Positions 41,464-50,588 of a DNA stretch of 64,000 nt are shown piece after piece. This DNA comes from a gamma proteobacterium HIMB55. Its GTDB lineage: Bacteria > Pseudomonadota > Gammaproteobacteria > Pseudomonadales > Halieaceae. Each line of letters begins with the position of its first letter. Within the stretch, counting starts at the first letter, position 1. The stretch covers positions 1,322,035-1,386,034 of the forward strand of contig AGIF02000001.1 of NCBI GenBank assembly GCA_000227505.4, in the 5' to 3' direction. The notes under the pieces are model-generated. The model ran no database searches and was not told the origin of the DNA. It saw only the letters and a program-made list of their open reading frames with translations. The translations under genes were made by a program, and so were the position numbers.

Positions 41464-44400
41464 GGCTTCATCTCTTTTTGGAAAGGGACTAGGTCGTCTG
41501 GTGGGTTTGGCTGATAAGGTTTCACGGACTCAATTGCTGCCCAAATTAGCACTTTACTCAAAGGTCGAACCGGCTCATCGCCCGCATCGAGCGGATCCGA
41601 GCCTACGTCAATCTCCTCTGCGTCGGTGAACCCATCATTGTCATCGTCTTGATCCTGATTGTCTCCGAGACCATCCCTATCGGTATCTATTGTCTCCGAC
41701 GGATCTGAAGGGAATTGATCCGCCTCGTCGCCGACTCCATCGCCGTCAGTATCCATTGTCTCTGTTGGATCGTTTGGAAACTGATCGGCGTTGTCGCCTA
41801 CGCCGTCACCATCGGTATCGATCGTTTCAGCCCCATCATTGGGGAAAGCATCGCCATTATCGCCAACCCCATCGCCATCGCTGTCGGTGCTCTCGGAGGG
41901 ATCTAGAGGAAATGCGTCGGCATTGTCACCCGTGCCATCACCGTCGCTGTCACGTGATTCATTCGGGTCTAACGGAAACGCATCATCATTGTCACCCACA
42001 CCATCACCGTCCGAATCTCTGTCTTCTAGCGGGTCATCTGGGAATTCATCCGTGTTATCACCAACACCATCACCATCGGAGTCAAGTGTCTCGCTGGGAT
42101 CAAGAGGGAATGCATCTGCATTATCTCCAACACCATCACCATCGGAGTCGTAGGCCTCGCTGGCATCCCCGGGGAATTCATCGGTGTTATCCCCAACACC
42201 GTCTCCGTCTGTATCGGCTGTCTCATTGGGATCCTCAGGAAATGCATCAGCATTATCACCCACACCATCACCATCAGAATCCGCCGATTCCTCTGGGTCT
42301 AACGGATATAAATCGCCGTTATCACCGACCCCATCCCCATCAGTATCCTGGGTTTCATTGGCATCGAGTGGGAACGCGTCAGCATTGTCTCCAACTCCGT
42401 CGCCATCAGAATCAAAGGCTTCGGTAGGATCGTCCGGGTAGAGATCTGAGTTATCACCAACCCCATCGCCATCGGTGTCAGTGGTTTCACTAGCATCAAA
42501 GGGGAAAGCATCCGCATTGTCCCCAACGCCATCTCCATCCGAATCCGCTGACTCGCCGGGATTGGTTGGGTAAAGGTCAGAGTTATCACCCACGCCATCA
42601 CCGTCAGTGTCTTGAGACTCCGTCGCGTCTAGTGGGAAAGCATCCGAATTGTCTCCCACACCATCACCATCAGTGTCAGTGACCTCACTCGGATCCAGAG
42701 GGAACGCATCAGTATTATCACCAACACCGTCACCATCGCTATCAGCTGACTCACTGGGGTCGAGCGGGAATAGATCGTCAACATCGGGCACACCATCGTT
42801 GTCGTCGTCGAGATCCTCTGAAAAACCGGTATCCACGCAACCAGGGGTACACTCGTTGGGTAGTCCATCTTGATCGGTATCTTCGAGTACAGTGAGATCA
42901 AACTGGGCAATACGAGTCAAGCCGTGCCCATCATCCACCCACAAACTAAGATCTTCAAAAACACCCACATCCTCTGCGCTTGGTGCACCAGAGAGGCTGC
43001 GTTCGAGCGGATCAAAGCTCAACCATGCTGGTAAATTCGTTGCGGAGAAGGTAAGCGAGTAGAACTCTGAATCCAGTTCGAAGGTATAAGCATAAGGTAT
43101 GTTTTCAACGGCAACTGTCTGGGGTGAAGCACTCGGCAAGTACACATCTTTAATGACGTTAAAGCCAACGACCTCGCCAGAATTCAAGCCCGCGACATCA
43201 CTATTGGGTGAGCCTGCGACGAGGATGCGGGCATCTTCGGACAACCCGACAGACCACCCAAGGTAGTCCCCAGCATTGCCAGATATCGGCGATCCACTCC
43301 TGACCCATTGACTATTTTCGTATGAAAAAAAAGCAACCTCGCCAGATCGGTCTCCATTACTGCTACTGAGCTGCGCACCGATTGCGACGCGATATCCATC
43401 GCCCGATAGCGCGAGCGAGGAACCAAAATTATCACCTGCTTGTCGACCGTCTAAATCATTGCCCAGCTGACGCCAGACGAATCCGTCATATTCGTATACG
43501 CGGACATGACCCGCGCTCTCACCACCACCACTATTAGACCTTGCACCAATAGCTACGACGTCACCATTTGCAGATAAGGATATTGATCGACCCGATCGAT
43601 CAAGTAATGCCTCGCCGTTGAGATCTGCGCCCTTTTGAACCCACGCATTATCGATGAGCTGAAATACCTTCACTTGCCCGGCAAGGGTATTGGTACCGTC
43701 ATCACCAATCGCACCTACGGCCAACGTCGATCCCTCGGCCGAGAGTGCAACACTCCATCCTGCGTAGTCACCCGCACTATCTCCGTAGATAACAGGCAGC
43801 TCGGTTAAGGACTCACCCTCTACCAGATAGCTATAAACCGCGCCCGCACTGGGTCCTGCTTCATCGTTGTAGGGTGCCCCTATAGCAATGACACGGCCAT
43901 CGCGGGAAATCGTTACGCTTGCACCAAAGTCATCACCGAGGCTCGCCCCAGTCACCGCACTCACCAGTAACTGCCAACCTGTATCGTCGAGCGTATAAAC
44001 AGAAGCAGCGCCTGCTCGCCCTTCAGAGTTTGATGCCTTTGGTGAGCCAACAACCATAGTCGAACCCGTTGCATCGATATCGAGCGATGATCCAAAACGC
44101 TCGAACAGACTCACCCCGTAGAGGGGCTCACCATAGGGCTTCCACTGTTTATCAAGCCACCTGTAGGCGCGCACAGAACCTCGATCTGAGCCTTGAGAAC
44201 TATCCCTGGGAGACCCCACAATCATTGTTTTTCCGTCTGCAGCGAGGGCAACTGTGCTCCCGAATTGTGCATTCGCTGAACTACCGGGCACATTGCTACC
44301 TAGCAAACTAGGCGGTGATCGATAGTCATCGAAGACATAGATATTTACTGTTTTAACGCTGCCATCGATAGTCAGCCGAAACAGGTCATCGCCTAGAAAT

Positions 44401-44936
44401 AAAGGGTCGGGGATGTAGGTGAGATTCTGGCCCAGTAAAACGGTGTCGATGTTTACGACTACCCCTGAATCATCGCGCAATTGGCCACGCTGTGGCGACT
44501 GAGAAAGCGAGACCTCTCCCCGGGTAATTTCATCGCTCCACGGCAGATAAATGGGAATTTGCTCAGACTGGATATCACTCTCAGAGTACATCCCGCTCAC
44601 GAAGAGATCGGATGCAGGCGCGAGATGGCTGATGAAGAATAACGACAAGGCCAAGGTTTGACGTATCGCCCGGCACGCGAAGCGTGATATTGCACGCAAA
44701 CAAAAACGTTGAAAGGAAGCGTCTAAGGACCGATAGCTCTCGACAAATCGCAGCGGCATGGTCGCCCACAGACTCTCGTTACTGCGCTGTGCGGACCTCC
44801 CTCTCGTGTGCACTTCTGCCATACGTAAGTTTGCGGCAGATTCTCGACATTTATTAGTAAAAACCCCAGCATCGTGAAGAATCAGACGGCAATGTGACAG
44901 CATGCTATCAAAGGGCCAAAACCGCGTAGAAAACAC
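41460..44936 (-). CDS. Secreted seven-repeat beta-propeller / Ig-like / thrombospondin-3 repeat protein
   Basis: The open frame is up to 1158 residues long. A hydrophobic signal-like segment, RQTLALSLFFISHLAPAS, lies near residue 95, so the true start is probably a later Met (Met39 or Met60). Seven FG-GAP-like blades follow, each with an FGSSLALSGDG-type turn and an IGAP or VGSP strand, enough for a closed seven-bladed beta-propeller. Then comes an Ig-like putative-binding domain (ATNLPAWLSFDPLERSLSG). After that are 17 units of 22 residues with the DSDGDGVGDN calcium-binding core of thrombospondin type 3 repeats, plus a final shorter unit. No sorting signal or membrane anchor is seen at the C-terminus. 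It lies beside the GH16 gene in the same direction. Confidence 0.85.
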   Translation of the reverse strand: MFSTRFWPFDSMLSHCRLILHDAGVFTNKCRESAANLRMAEVHTRGRSAQRSNESLWATMPLRFVESYRSLDASFQRFCLRAISRFACRAIRQTLALSLFFISHLAPASDLFVSGMYSESDIQSEQIPIYLPWSDEITRGEVSLSQSPQRGQLRDDSGVVVNIDTVLLGQNLTYIPDPLFLGDDLFRLTIDGSVKTVNIYVFDDYRSPPSLLGSNVPGSSANAQFGSTVALAADGKTMIVGSPRDSSQGSDRGSVRAYRWLDKQWKPYGEPLYGVSLFERFGSSLDIDATGSTMVVGSPKASNSEGRAGAASVYTLDDTGWQLLVSAVTGASLGDDFGASVTISRDGRVIAIGAPYNDEAGPSAGAVYSYLVEGESLTELPVIYGDSAGDYAGWSVALSAEGSTLAVGAIGDDGTNTLAGQVKVFQLIDNAWVQKGADLNGEALLDRSGRSISLSANGDVVAIGARSNSGGGESAGHVRVYEYDGFVWRQLGNDLDGRQAGDNFGSSLALSGDGYRVAIGAQLSSSNGDRSGEVAFFSYENSQWVRSGSPISGNAGDYLGWSVGLSEDARILVAGSPNSDVAGLNSGEVVGFNVIKDVYLPSASPQTVAVENIPYAYTFELDSEFYSLTFSATNLPAWLSFDPLERSLSGAPSAEDVGVFEDLSLWVDDGHGLTRIAQFDLTVLEDTDQDGLPNECTPGCVDTGFSEDLDDDNDGVPDVDDLFPLDPSESADSDGDGVGDNTDAFPLDPSEVTDTDGDGVGDNSDAFPLDATESQDTDGDGVGDNSDLYPTNPGESADSDGDGVGDNADAFPFDASETTDTDGDGVGDNSDLYPDDPTEAFDSDGDGVGDNADAFPLDANETQDTDGDGVGDNGDLYPLDPEESADSDGDGVGDNADAFPEDPNETADTDGDGVGDNTDEFPGDASEAYDSDGDGVGDNADAFPLDPSETLDSDGDGVGDNTDEFPDDPLEDRDSDGDGVGDNDDAFPLDPNESRDSDGDGTGDNADAFPLDPSESTDSDGDGVGDNGDAFPNDGAETIDTDGDGVGDNADQFPNDPTETMDTDGDGVGDEADQFPSDPSETIDTDRDGLGDNQDQDDDNDGFTDAEEIDVGSDPLDAGDEPVRPLSKVLIWAAIESVKPYQPNPPDDLVPFQKEMKP
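41688..42809 (-). repeat. 17 tandem 66-base units encoding TSP3 calcium-binding repeats
   Basis: There are seventeen in-frame 22-codon units of the form D(S/T)DGDGVGDNxDxFPxDPxE. The unit at the 42809 end is degenerate (DDDNDGVPD), and the rest are close copies. Aspartate-rich DxDxDG loops bind calcium. The even unit length and near identity suggest expansion by slipped pairing or recombination, so copy number may vary between strains. Confidence 0.95.
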
Positions 44937-45071
44937 GCGTCAAAAGAAAATTCACAGGACAGTAAGACCAAGCGGTTAGCACAACTTCTCTACTGCGCCA
45001 CCCAATTCCTTCGTCTACCACTTCAAGCCAGTTTCGATGCAAAACATGACTAGACGTCATTCGGGCAAAAA

Positions 45072-45095
45072 AAAAGGGGCCGTCGGGCCCCTTTT
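45072..45095 (-). terminator. Terminator after GH16 gene
   Basis: A perfect 10-bp stem (45072-45081 with 45086-45095, four-base loop) is followed on the minus strand by a T-run of nine. It lies 20 bases after the GH16 stop. Confidence 0.92.
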
Positions 45096-45115
45096 CAATA
45101 CTAACGGTATACGTT

Positions 45116-48100
45116 TTAGTAAACCGTGATAACCACGTTGCTAACAGATACAGCGACATCTTGCGTATTGAGGTACATCAAGAACGAGGAGAACGTGTTG
45201 TCGCCTTGCTCTGGCACTTCAATCTCATATGTCATCGGATCTGCGCCCGCAACCGTGACGGCATCGGTGTCGTATGCAGGATCTACATCCGGGTATGGAT
45301 TGAACTCAAAACGGAACCGCAGCTCAGCTGCACCACCCGAGGCGACCGCACCTGTGAAGGAAATCTTGGCACCATTAGGGAAGCTCAGAGGATAGAGATC
45401 GGTGTTCATGTTAGCGAAACCACCCCACGCCTCTGCACCGCTCGGGAAGGTGAATACACCGTCCGCCTGTGTCGTGCCACCGAACGCCTCGGTGAACTCC
45501 GCAGGATCTAGCTCAGTACCTTCAACCACTGGCTCACCCTTCACGGTGACGACCACGTCGGTGATGTTGACACCAACGTCCTGCGTATTTAGGTACATCA
45601 GGAACGATGAGAACGTGTTCTCGCCTTGCGATGGGACTTCAATCGTATATTCCATCGCCTCAGTGCCCGATACATTCACCGCCTCAGTATCGTAGGCAGG
45701 ATCTACGTCAGGGTAAGGATTGAATTCAAAGCGGAATCGAACGTCTGCCGCACCACCCTCAGGAACAGATCCCATAAAGGAGATTGTCGCACCGTAAGGG
45801 AAGCTCAGTGGGTAGAGATCCGCATTCATGTTCGCGAAACCACCCCAAGCCTCAGCTCCCGTAGGGAAGGTAAACACCTCATCAACGACAGTCGTACCAC
45901 CAAATGCCTCAGTGAATGACGCTGGATCGAGAACCGTATCGTTGCTTGGCTCCTCACACTCAGGCGCGTTAGCCACAACACTCACATTACTGACCTGTAC
46001 GCCTACATCCATCGTGTTCAAGTACATAAGGAACGACGAGAAGGTATTCTCACCCTGCGAGGGGATCTCGATGGTGTATGAGGTCAACTCAGTGCCAGAA
46101 ACATTGATCGCAGCTGTATCGTACGCAGGATCTACATCTGGGTAAGGATTGAACTCGAAACGGAACCTTACGTCAGCACTTCCACCGAGCGGAACCGCTG
46201 CATTAAAGGTGATCGTTCCACCGTGTGGGAATGACATGGGGTACATATCGGTATTTTCATTCGCAAATCCACCCCAAGGCTCGGATCCTGTTGGGAATGA
46301 GTAGATACCGCCTTCTTCAATGACCGCACCACCGAATGAACCGGTAATTGCCGCCGTGCCGTAAGGCGTTGGCTGAGGGCATAGATCGCCTGCCGCACCT
46401 GGATCATTCTCGTAGCGAACGTCGCGGATTTCGAAGAAGATGCCGCCCTGATCACCTGCAGGCCACATAACAATCGCTGCACGCACTGCGGAAAGATCCA
46501 GCGGCTCACCGGGACGGGGGTCCGTATAGTTTGCTGCGTTAGTCGACGCCAGCAAAGCCGCTACAGGTATCTCAAAAGAAGTCCAAACGTCAGCCTCGAC
46601 ACCAGTGAGGTCGAGAGACAAGTCACCCGTACCGTCTGGGTACTCGTTCTCCACCTTGTAGTTCAAGCCGCCATCGATAGTCTCTTGAGGCAGCTTGAGC
46701 TCGAAGCGTAAGAAGCCCGCATCCTCATAGAGCGATAGATCCACGCCAGGCTGATCAGCCTGAACGAACCAAACACCAAACTCATCACTCGAGGCGAAAT
46801 TAACAAGGAGGCTGTCACCCGTGTTGCTCCAAGTGACTTGGTTCGTGCCCGACTCATAATACGAAACGAATCCAGAATCAGTAGAGCTACCACCAATGCC
46901 GAGAGAGGACCAGAAGCCACCCTCTAGACCGATTTCGTCAAGAACAACCAAAGTCGAACCATCACCGGCCTGACGTGGGCCACTGATGCCGCACTCGCGA
47001 CGGTAGGGATGACCACACTTCAGCGACACGTTGTCGACCTTGAGCGACGCAGCGGCTGTAGGCTCTATAACAATCAGGTTTACAACCTGCTGAAGGTTCA
47101 ACGGCTGCTCGCCGGGATTCTCGACCAGATCACGAAGCGGAATGCTGTATGAGAACCACTCATCTTTTGGCAGATCCGCAACGGATAGAGACACCTGACC
47201 CAAGGCAGGATAGCCACTGTCCATTTTGATCAAAATATCGCTAAGCGGCGCAGTACCGGCAGCTTCGATGTACATATCGAAACGCAGTTCACCGGCACCG
47301 TAGTAACCGAACAGCTCGAAGGGTTCGCCATCAGCAGCATTAATAACCGCATTGCCGGCACCCGATGTCATGATGTTAATAACCGATCCGTCGTCGACAA
47401 CCGACATCGCACCATCGTTGTCCCAACCAGCAGCAGCCACGAGTTGACGCTCACCAGTGGGCCATGAAAGTGTTGCAGCGCCATCTGCAAAGAGCATTGT
47501 CTCTTCGATGTAAGGCTCAGCCTCGTCAGGCGTCTCCAGACCACGGTCGGCGTTTGAGTTACAGCCTGTCCCGTCGGCAAGGCCGTACGAGCACTCGTAA
47601 ACGCGAATGTAGTCGACTTCCATCGTAGAGCCATCGACGTCGGCTGGATTCACAAAACCAGGACCGTTACCGCCAACTGCAAGGTTCACAATCAAGTGGA
47701 AGTCTTGGTTAAACGGAGCAGCAGGATCGCTTGCAGCGGTGAAACCTGTGTCGTTACCGGCGAAGAAGTAGCTGTAGTAAGACTCAGCTTCGACCGTGCG
47801 CAGATGTACGCCATCTACGTACCACCGAAGGTACTTACCAGACCACTCCAACGCGTAGGTGTGCCAATCTGAAGCATCATCAACCTCTGCAGGCGCAGTA
47901 ACAATTTGGTTCAGAGGCCACTGGAAACCGTGGTGTGCTGCTAAGAAAACGCCCTGGTTTTCGGTGCCCGCGTTTACGACTTCCATGATGTCGATCTCAC
48001 CCGATGCCGCCCATGTTCCGTAGGGTGAACTAGTAGGCATCATCCAGATCGCTGACCAAAGGCCTTGACCCGCAGCGGCCTTTGCACGCATTTCAACGCG

Positions 48101-48490
48101 GCCGTATGTGAAGTCGAACTTACCAATAGAGCGCATGCGAGAAGAGGTGTAAGGCATACCGCCCATGGGCTCTTCTTTAGCAGTGATCACGAGTGACCCA
48201 TCTGCTACCGCTGCGTTGTCTTCGAGATAGAACTGGCGCTCTCCGTTACCCCAGCCTGGCTCAGGTAAGCCATAGTCAGTGCCGTCGCCTGTCTGGAACG
48301 TCCAGTTAGCAGCGTCTACGCCACTACCATTGAACTCATCAGCCCAAACTAGCGTCCACTCTTCCTGCTCTTCCAAGTAGAACGGCTCAGTCTCTGGTGA
48401 CGAAGCACCTCCCCCACCACAGGCGTTCAGTAGTGCTGCCGCTAAGCCAATCCCGATCAGACGGCCATGACGATGCAAACGATCAAACAT
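45116..48490 (-). CDS. GH16 endo-beta-1,3-glucanase (laminarinase) lipoprotein, multi-module
   Basis: This is a 1124-residue protein when started at ATG 48490. The lipoprotein signal ends in LLNAC (Cys24), followed by a glycine-rich linker. The GH16 domain (about residues 45-300) has WADEFNGSG, WGNGERQFY and the catalytic GEIDIMEV, with Glu165 (nucleophile), Asp167 and Glu170 (acid/base). This is the laminarinase-type motif with the beta-bulge. Two ExoP-like beta-sandwich modules follow. Then come three tandem modules of about 130 residues sharing WGGFAN, RFRFEFNPYPDVDPAYDT and NTFSSFLMYLN. The added modules are probably carbohydrate-binding. It would cut laminarin-like glucan at the cell surface. 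Promoter elements were not identified. Confidence 0.93.
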   Translation of the reverse strand: MFDRLHRHGRLIGIGLAAALLNACGGGGASSPETEPFYLEEQEEWTLVWADEFNGSGVDAANWTFQTGDGTDYGLPEPGWGNGERQFYLEDNAAVADGSLVITAKEEPMGGMPYTSSRMRSIGKFDFTYGRVEMRAKAAAGQGLWSAIWMMPTSSPYGTWAASGEIDIMEVVNAGTENQGVFLAAHHGFQWPLNQIVTAPAEVDDASDWHTYALEWSGKYLRWYVDGVHLRTVEAESYYSYFFAGNDTGFTAASDPAAPFNQDFHLIVNLAVGGNGPGFVNPADVDGSTMEVDYIRVYECSYGLADGTGCNSNADRGLETPDEAEPYIEETMLFADGAATLSWPTGERQLVAAAGWDNDGAMSVVDDGSVINIMTSGAGNAVINAADGEPFELFGYYGAGELRFDMYIEAAGTAPLSDILIKMDSGYPALGQVSLSVADLPKDEWFSYSIPLRDLVENPGEQPLNLQQVVNLIVIEPTAAASLKVDNVSLKCGHPYRRECGISGPRQAGDGSTLVVLDEIGLEGGFWSSLGIGGSSTDSGFVSYYESGTNQVTWSNTGDSLLVNFASSDEFGVWFVQADQPGVDLSLYEDAGFLRFELKLPQETIDGGLNYKVENEYPDGTGDLSLDLTGVEADVWTSFEIPVAALLASTNAANYTDPRPGEPLDLSAVRAAIVMWPAGDQGGIFFEIRDVRYENDPGAAGDLCPQPTPYGTAAITGSFGGAVIEEGGIYSFPTGSEPWGGFANENTDMYPMSFPHGGTITFNAAVPLGGSADVRFRFEFNPYPDVDPAYDTAAINVSGTELTSYTIEIPSQGENTFSSFLMYLNTMDVGVQVSNVSVVANAPECEEPSNDTVLDPASFTEAFGGTTVVDEVFTFPTGAEAWGGFANMNADLYPLSFPYGATISFMGSVPEGGAADVRFRFEFNPYPDVDPAYDTEAVNVSGTEAMEYTIEVPSQGENTFSSFLMYLNTQDVGVNITDVVVTVKGEPVVEGTELDPAEFTEAFGGTTQADGVFTFPSGAEAWGGFANMNTDLYPLSFPNGAKISFTGAVASGGAAELRFRFEFNPYPDVDPAYDTDAVTVAGADPMTYEIEVPEQGDNTFSSFLMYLNTQDVAVSVSNVVITVY
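45119..46360 (-). repeat. Three tandem ~390-base modules in the GH16 gene
   Basis: There are three in-frame copies of a module of about 130 codons, at about 45119-45508, 45539-45928 and 45965-46360. The two C-terminal copies are very similar at protein level, and the first has diverged most. Shared cores are EAFGGTT (copies 2-3), WGGFAN, RFRFEFNPYPDVDPAY and FSSFLMYLN. Confidence 0.9.
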
Positions 48491-48622
48491 GAGTAACCCC
48501 AATTCATTGAATATTTAGTTAGTTTTAGCAGTCTGCTTTATCCCACAACGACGCGGAACGCTTAATACAAACGCGACGATAGGGACTTGGGGCGAGACAA
48601 GTGGGAAAGGGCTTGTTTAGCC

Positions 48623-49408
48623 TTATCCCATGAGGTCTTGGACGGCCGAACGATAGTTACGACTGACCTTCAAACTGACTTCGTCATCGAGGTGTAGAAG
48701 GCACTCTCCCTTTGGAATAGCATCCACTGATCGTACCTTGTGTAGATTCACGATCGTTGAGCGATGGATCCTTACAAATTGGGACGAAAGCTTCTTTTCC
48801 AGCTCTTTCATGGTAGAGCGCAGAATGTAGGTTTGGTTTCCCGCATGCACGCACATGTAGTCACCTGCAGCATCAATCCAGTCAATTGTTTCCAGCTCGA
48901 CAAGGTGTGTATGGGGGCCGTCCTTGATCGGGAGTCTTGCGGGTCGTTCTTGCACTTCTCCAGCGAGTAGTTCCGAACCGCCTTCTAGCCCTGCAATCGC
49001 TGCAACCGCCGCCTCTTTACCGCTCTGTAATGCGACCGAGAGCAATCGATCCTTTGCTCGCGATACCGCCTCCACGACGCGCTCCGACTCGAATGGCTTG
49101 AGAAGATAATCAACAGCGTTGGCTTCAAATGCCCGCACCGCATATTCGTCGTAAGCAGTTGCAAAAACGACGGCAGGCATCACGTCACTTTGGCAGCGCT
49201 TGACTACATCAAGGCCATTCAGACCGGGCATTTGGATATCGAGGAACATTAGATCCACGGCCTGATTTTGAAGCTCAGCGAGTGCCTCTCGCCCACTTCG
49301 GCAGCGAGCCACAATCTCAACACCATCTACATCGCATAAAAGTCGCTCCATGTACTCGAGAGCCAACGGCTCATCATCAACGACAAGCACTCTCAATTTG
49401 TCTGTCAT
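48623..49408 (-). CDS. LytTR-family response regulator
   Basis: This 261-residue protein has an N-terminal receiver domain with the acidic pair Asp11-Asp12, phospho-acceptor Asp57 in MFLDIQMPGLNG, and the Thr/Lys positions in FATAYDEYA and YLLKPF. A C-terminal LytTR DNA-binding domain follows (VELETIDWIDAAGDYMCVH and FVRIHRSTIVN). It starts inside the stop codon of the sensor kinase gene (4-base overlap), so the pair is translationally coupled. Lying between the GH16 gene and the rest of the locus in the same direction, it is the only obvious regulator of the glucan genes. Confidence 0.9.
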   Translation of the reverse strand: MTDKLRVLVVDDEPLALEYMERLLCDVDGVEIVARCRSGREALAELQNQAVDLMFLDIQMPGLNGLDVVKRCQSDVMPAVVFATAYDEYAVRAFEANAVDYLLKPFESERVVEAVSRAKDRLLSVALQSGKEAAVAAIAGLEGGSELLAGEVQERPARLPIKDGPHTHLVELETIDWIDAAGDYMCVHAGNQTYILRSTMKELEKKLSSQFVRIHRSTIVNLHKVRSVDAIPKGECLLHLDDEVSLKVSRNYRSAVQDLMG

Positions 49409-50559
49409 GGTCGTCGCCCCCTTGTCGGCAAGTGTAACGCAAGTTTCAATCCGCCTAGGCGAGATTGCCCCGCGTTGAAACTAAAAGCGTCTCCATACAG
49501 ATTTTCCAAACGCTCAGCTGTACTGCGTAACCCAAAGCCAGGCGACTCAAAAAGTTGATTTAACTGGGGCTGTTCTTCACCAGTCCCCGAGCCACTATCC
49601 TCAACAGTTATCACGAGCTCTGTGTCACGTAGCTTCGCCGTAATCAAGATGCGCCCACCCTCCTCTGCGCGACCAATGGCGTGTTTGATCGCATTCTCAA
49701 CCAGCGGTTGAAGGAGCAAGCTGGGAACCTGTTCAGCAAGGGCACGCGGGTCGATGTCCTGCTCTACAACCAACCGATCGGAGAATCGTACTTGCTCGAT
49801 ACGAAGATACAGATCTAGCGCCTCAATTTCGTCTCTTAGAGGCAAAGTCACGTTGCGGTCAGACTCGAGAGAGAATCGAAGGAAAGTCGACAACTCGCCA
49901 ATCATGCTCTGCGCGTCATCACTCCGACGCGCACTTACAAGCGAGGCTATGGAGTTGAGCGTGTTGAATAAAAAATGCGGATTGAGCTGATAACGGAGCA
50001 GTTTTAACTGTGCTTCTCGCGCAGCAGATTCAGCCGATACAAGCTTGAACGCCTCTTGTCGCCTACTTGCCTCAAGCACCAACGTAGACTCGCGTTCGTT
50101 TTGCAATAATTGCGCATACTTAACCAGGTGGTACAGCGACACCCAGGCCAAGAACACAAACAAAGACGGGAATAAGAACCCACCAAAGTCGTCCCAAAGA
50201 TCCGCTTCTCCGGCGATAACAATAAGCAGTTGGAGTCGCATTGCAGCCCACACCGTGGCCACGACCAAAATAAGCGCAATAGCGATCGTCACACGTGTTG
50301 TGGCGGCCCAATTCCATGTCGCTTTAAACGCTTGCCTTAGCGGGATACTCAGCAAAAACCCGAGAACAGACTGAAGAATATTGTGAGCAATGTAAGCGAA
50401 CTGCAGCTGGTCATAGGGCAATGACAAACTCACATAAGTCACCACCGACAAGCTTATCCAGCCGCCTGCGTTCAGCAGCCAAAACAGGCGGTCGGAATCC
50501 GATACCGTTTGCGAAAACAGCCGCGGTACGAGTCCTGTCGTCGACGTCGCTTGATTCAC
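49405..50559 (-). CDS. LytS/AlgZ-type sensor histidine kinase
   Basis: This 384-residue membrane protein has about four N-terminal transmembrane helices (residues 25-150) and no large periplasmic sensor domain. It then has the His_kinase domain with phospho-acceptor His in LRYQLNPHFLFNTLNS and an ATP-binding domain containing PLVENAIKHAIG, VEDSGSG and FGLRSTAERLENLYG. It pairs with the LytTR regulator downstream. The start is GTG at 50559. What it senses is unknown; with short loops it may sense membrane state or interact with a transporter. Confidence 0.88.
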   Translation of the reverse strand: MNQATSTTGLVPRLFSQTVSDSDRLFWLLNAGGWISLSVVTYVSLSLPYDQLQFAYIAHNILQSVLGFLLSIPLRQAFKATWNWAATTRVTIAIALILVVATVWAAMRLQLLIVIAGEADLWDDFGGFLFPSLFVFLAWVSLYHLVKYAQLLQNERESTLVLEASRRQEAFKLVSAESAAREAQLKLLRYQLNPHFLFNTLNSIASLVSARRSDDAQSMIGELSTFLRFSLESDRNVTLPLRDEIEALDLYLRIEQVRFSDRLVVEQDIDPRALAEQVPSLLLQPLVENAIKHAIGRAEEGGRILITAKLRDTELVITVEDSGSGTGEEQPQLNQLFESPGFGLRSTAERLENLYGDAFSFNAGQSRLGGLKLALHLPTRGRRP

Positions 50560-50588
50560 GACAAACTATTCCGGCAGCGTCTGCTCGA

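Noticed and set aside
41690-42427. Long open frame on the plus strand rich in His and Arg (245 codons)
   Set aside because: It is the antisense shadow of the Asp/Gly-rich repeat region; the composition follows from the repeats and there is no domain.
41688-42809. Regular 66-base repeats resembling a CRISPR or satellite array
   Set aside because: There are no unique spacers. The repeats are contiguous, in frame, and encode thrombospondin type 3 units of the leftward protein.
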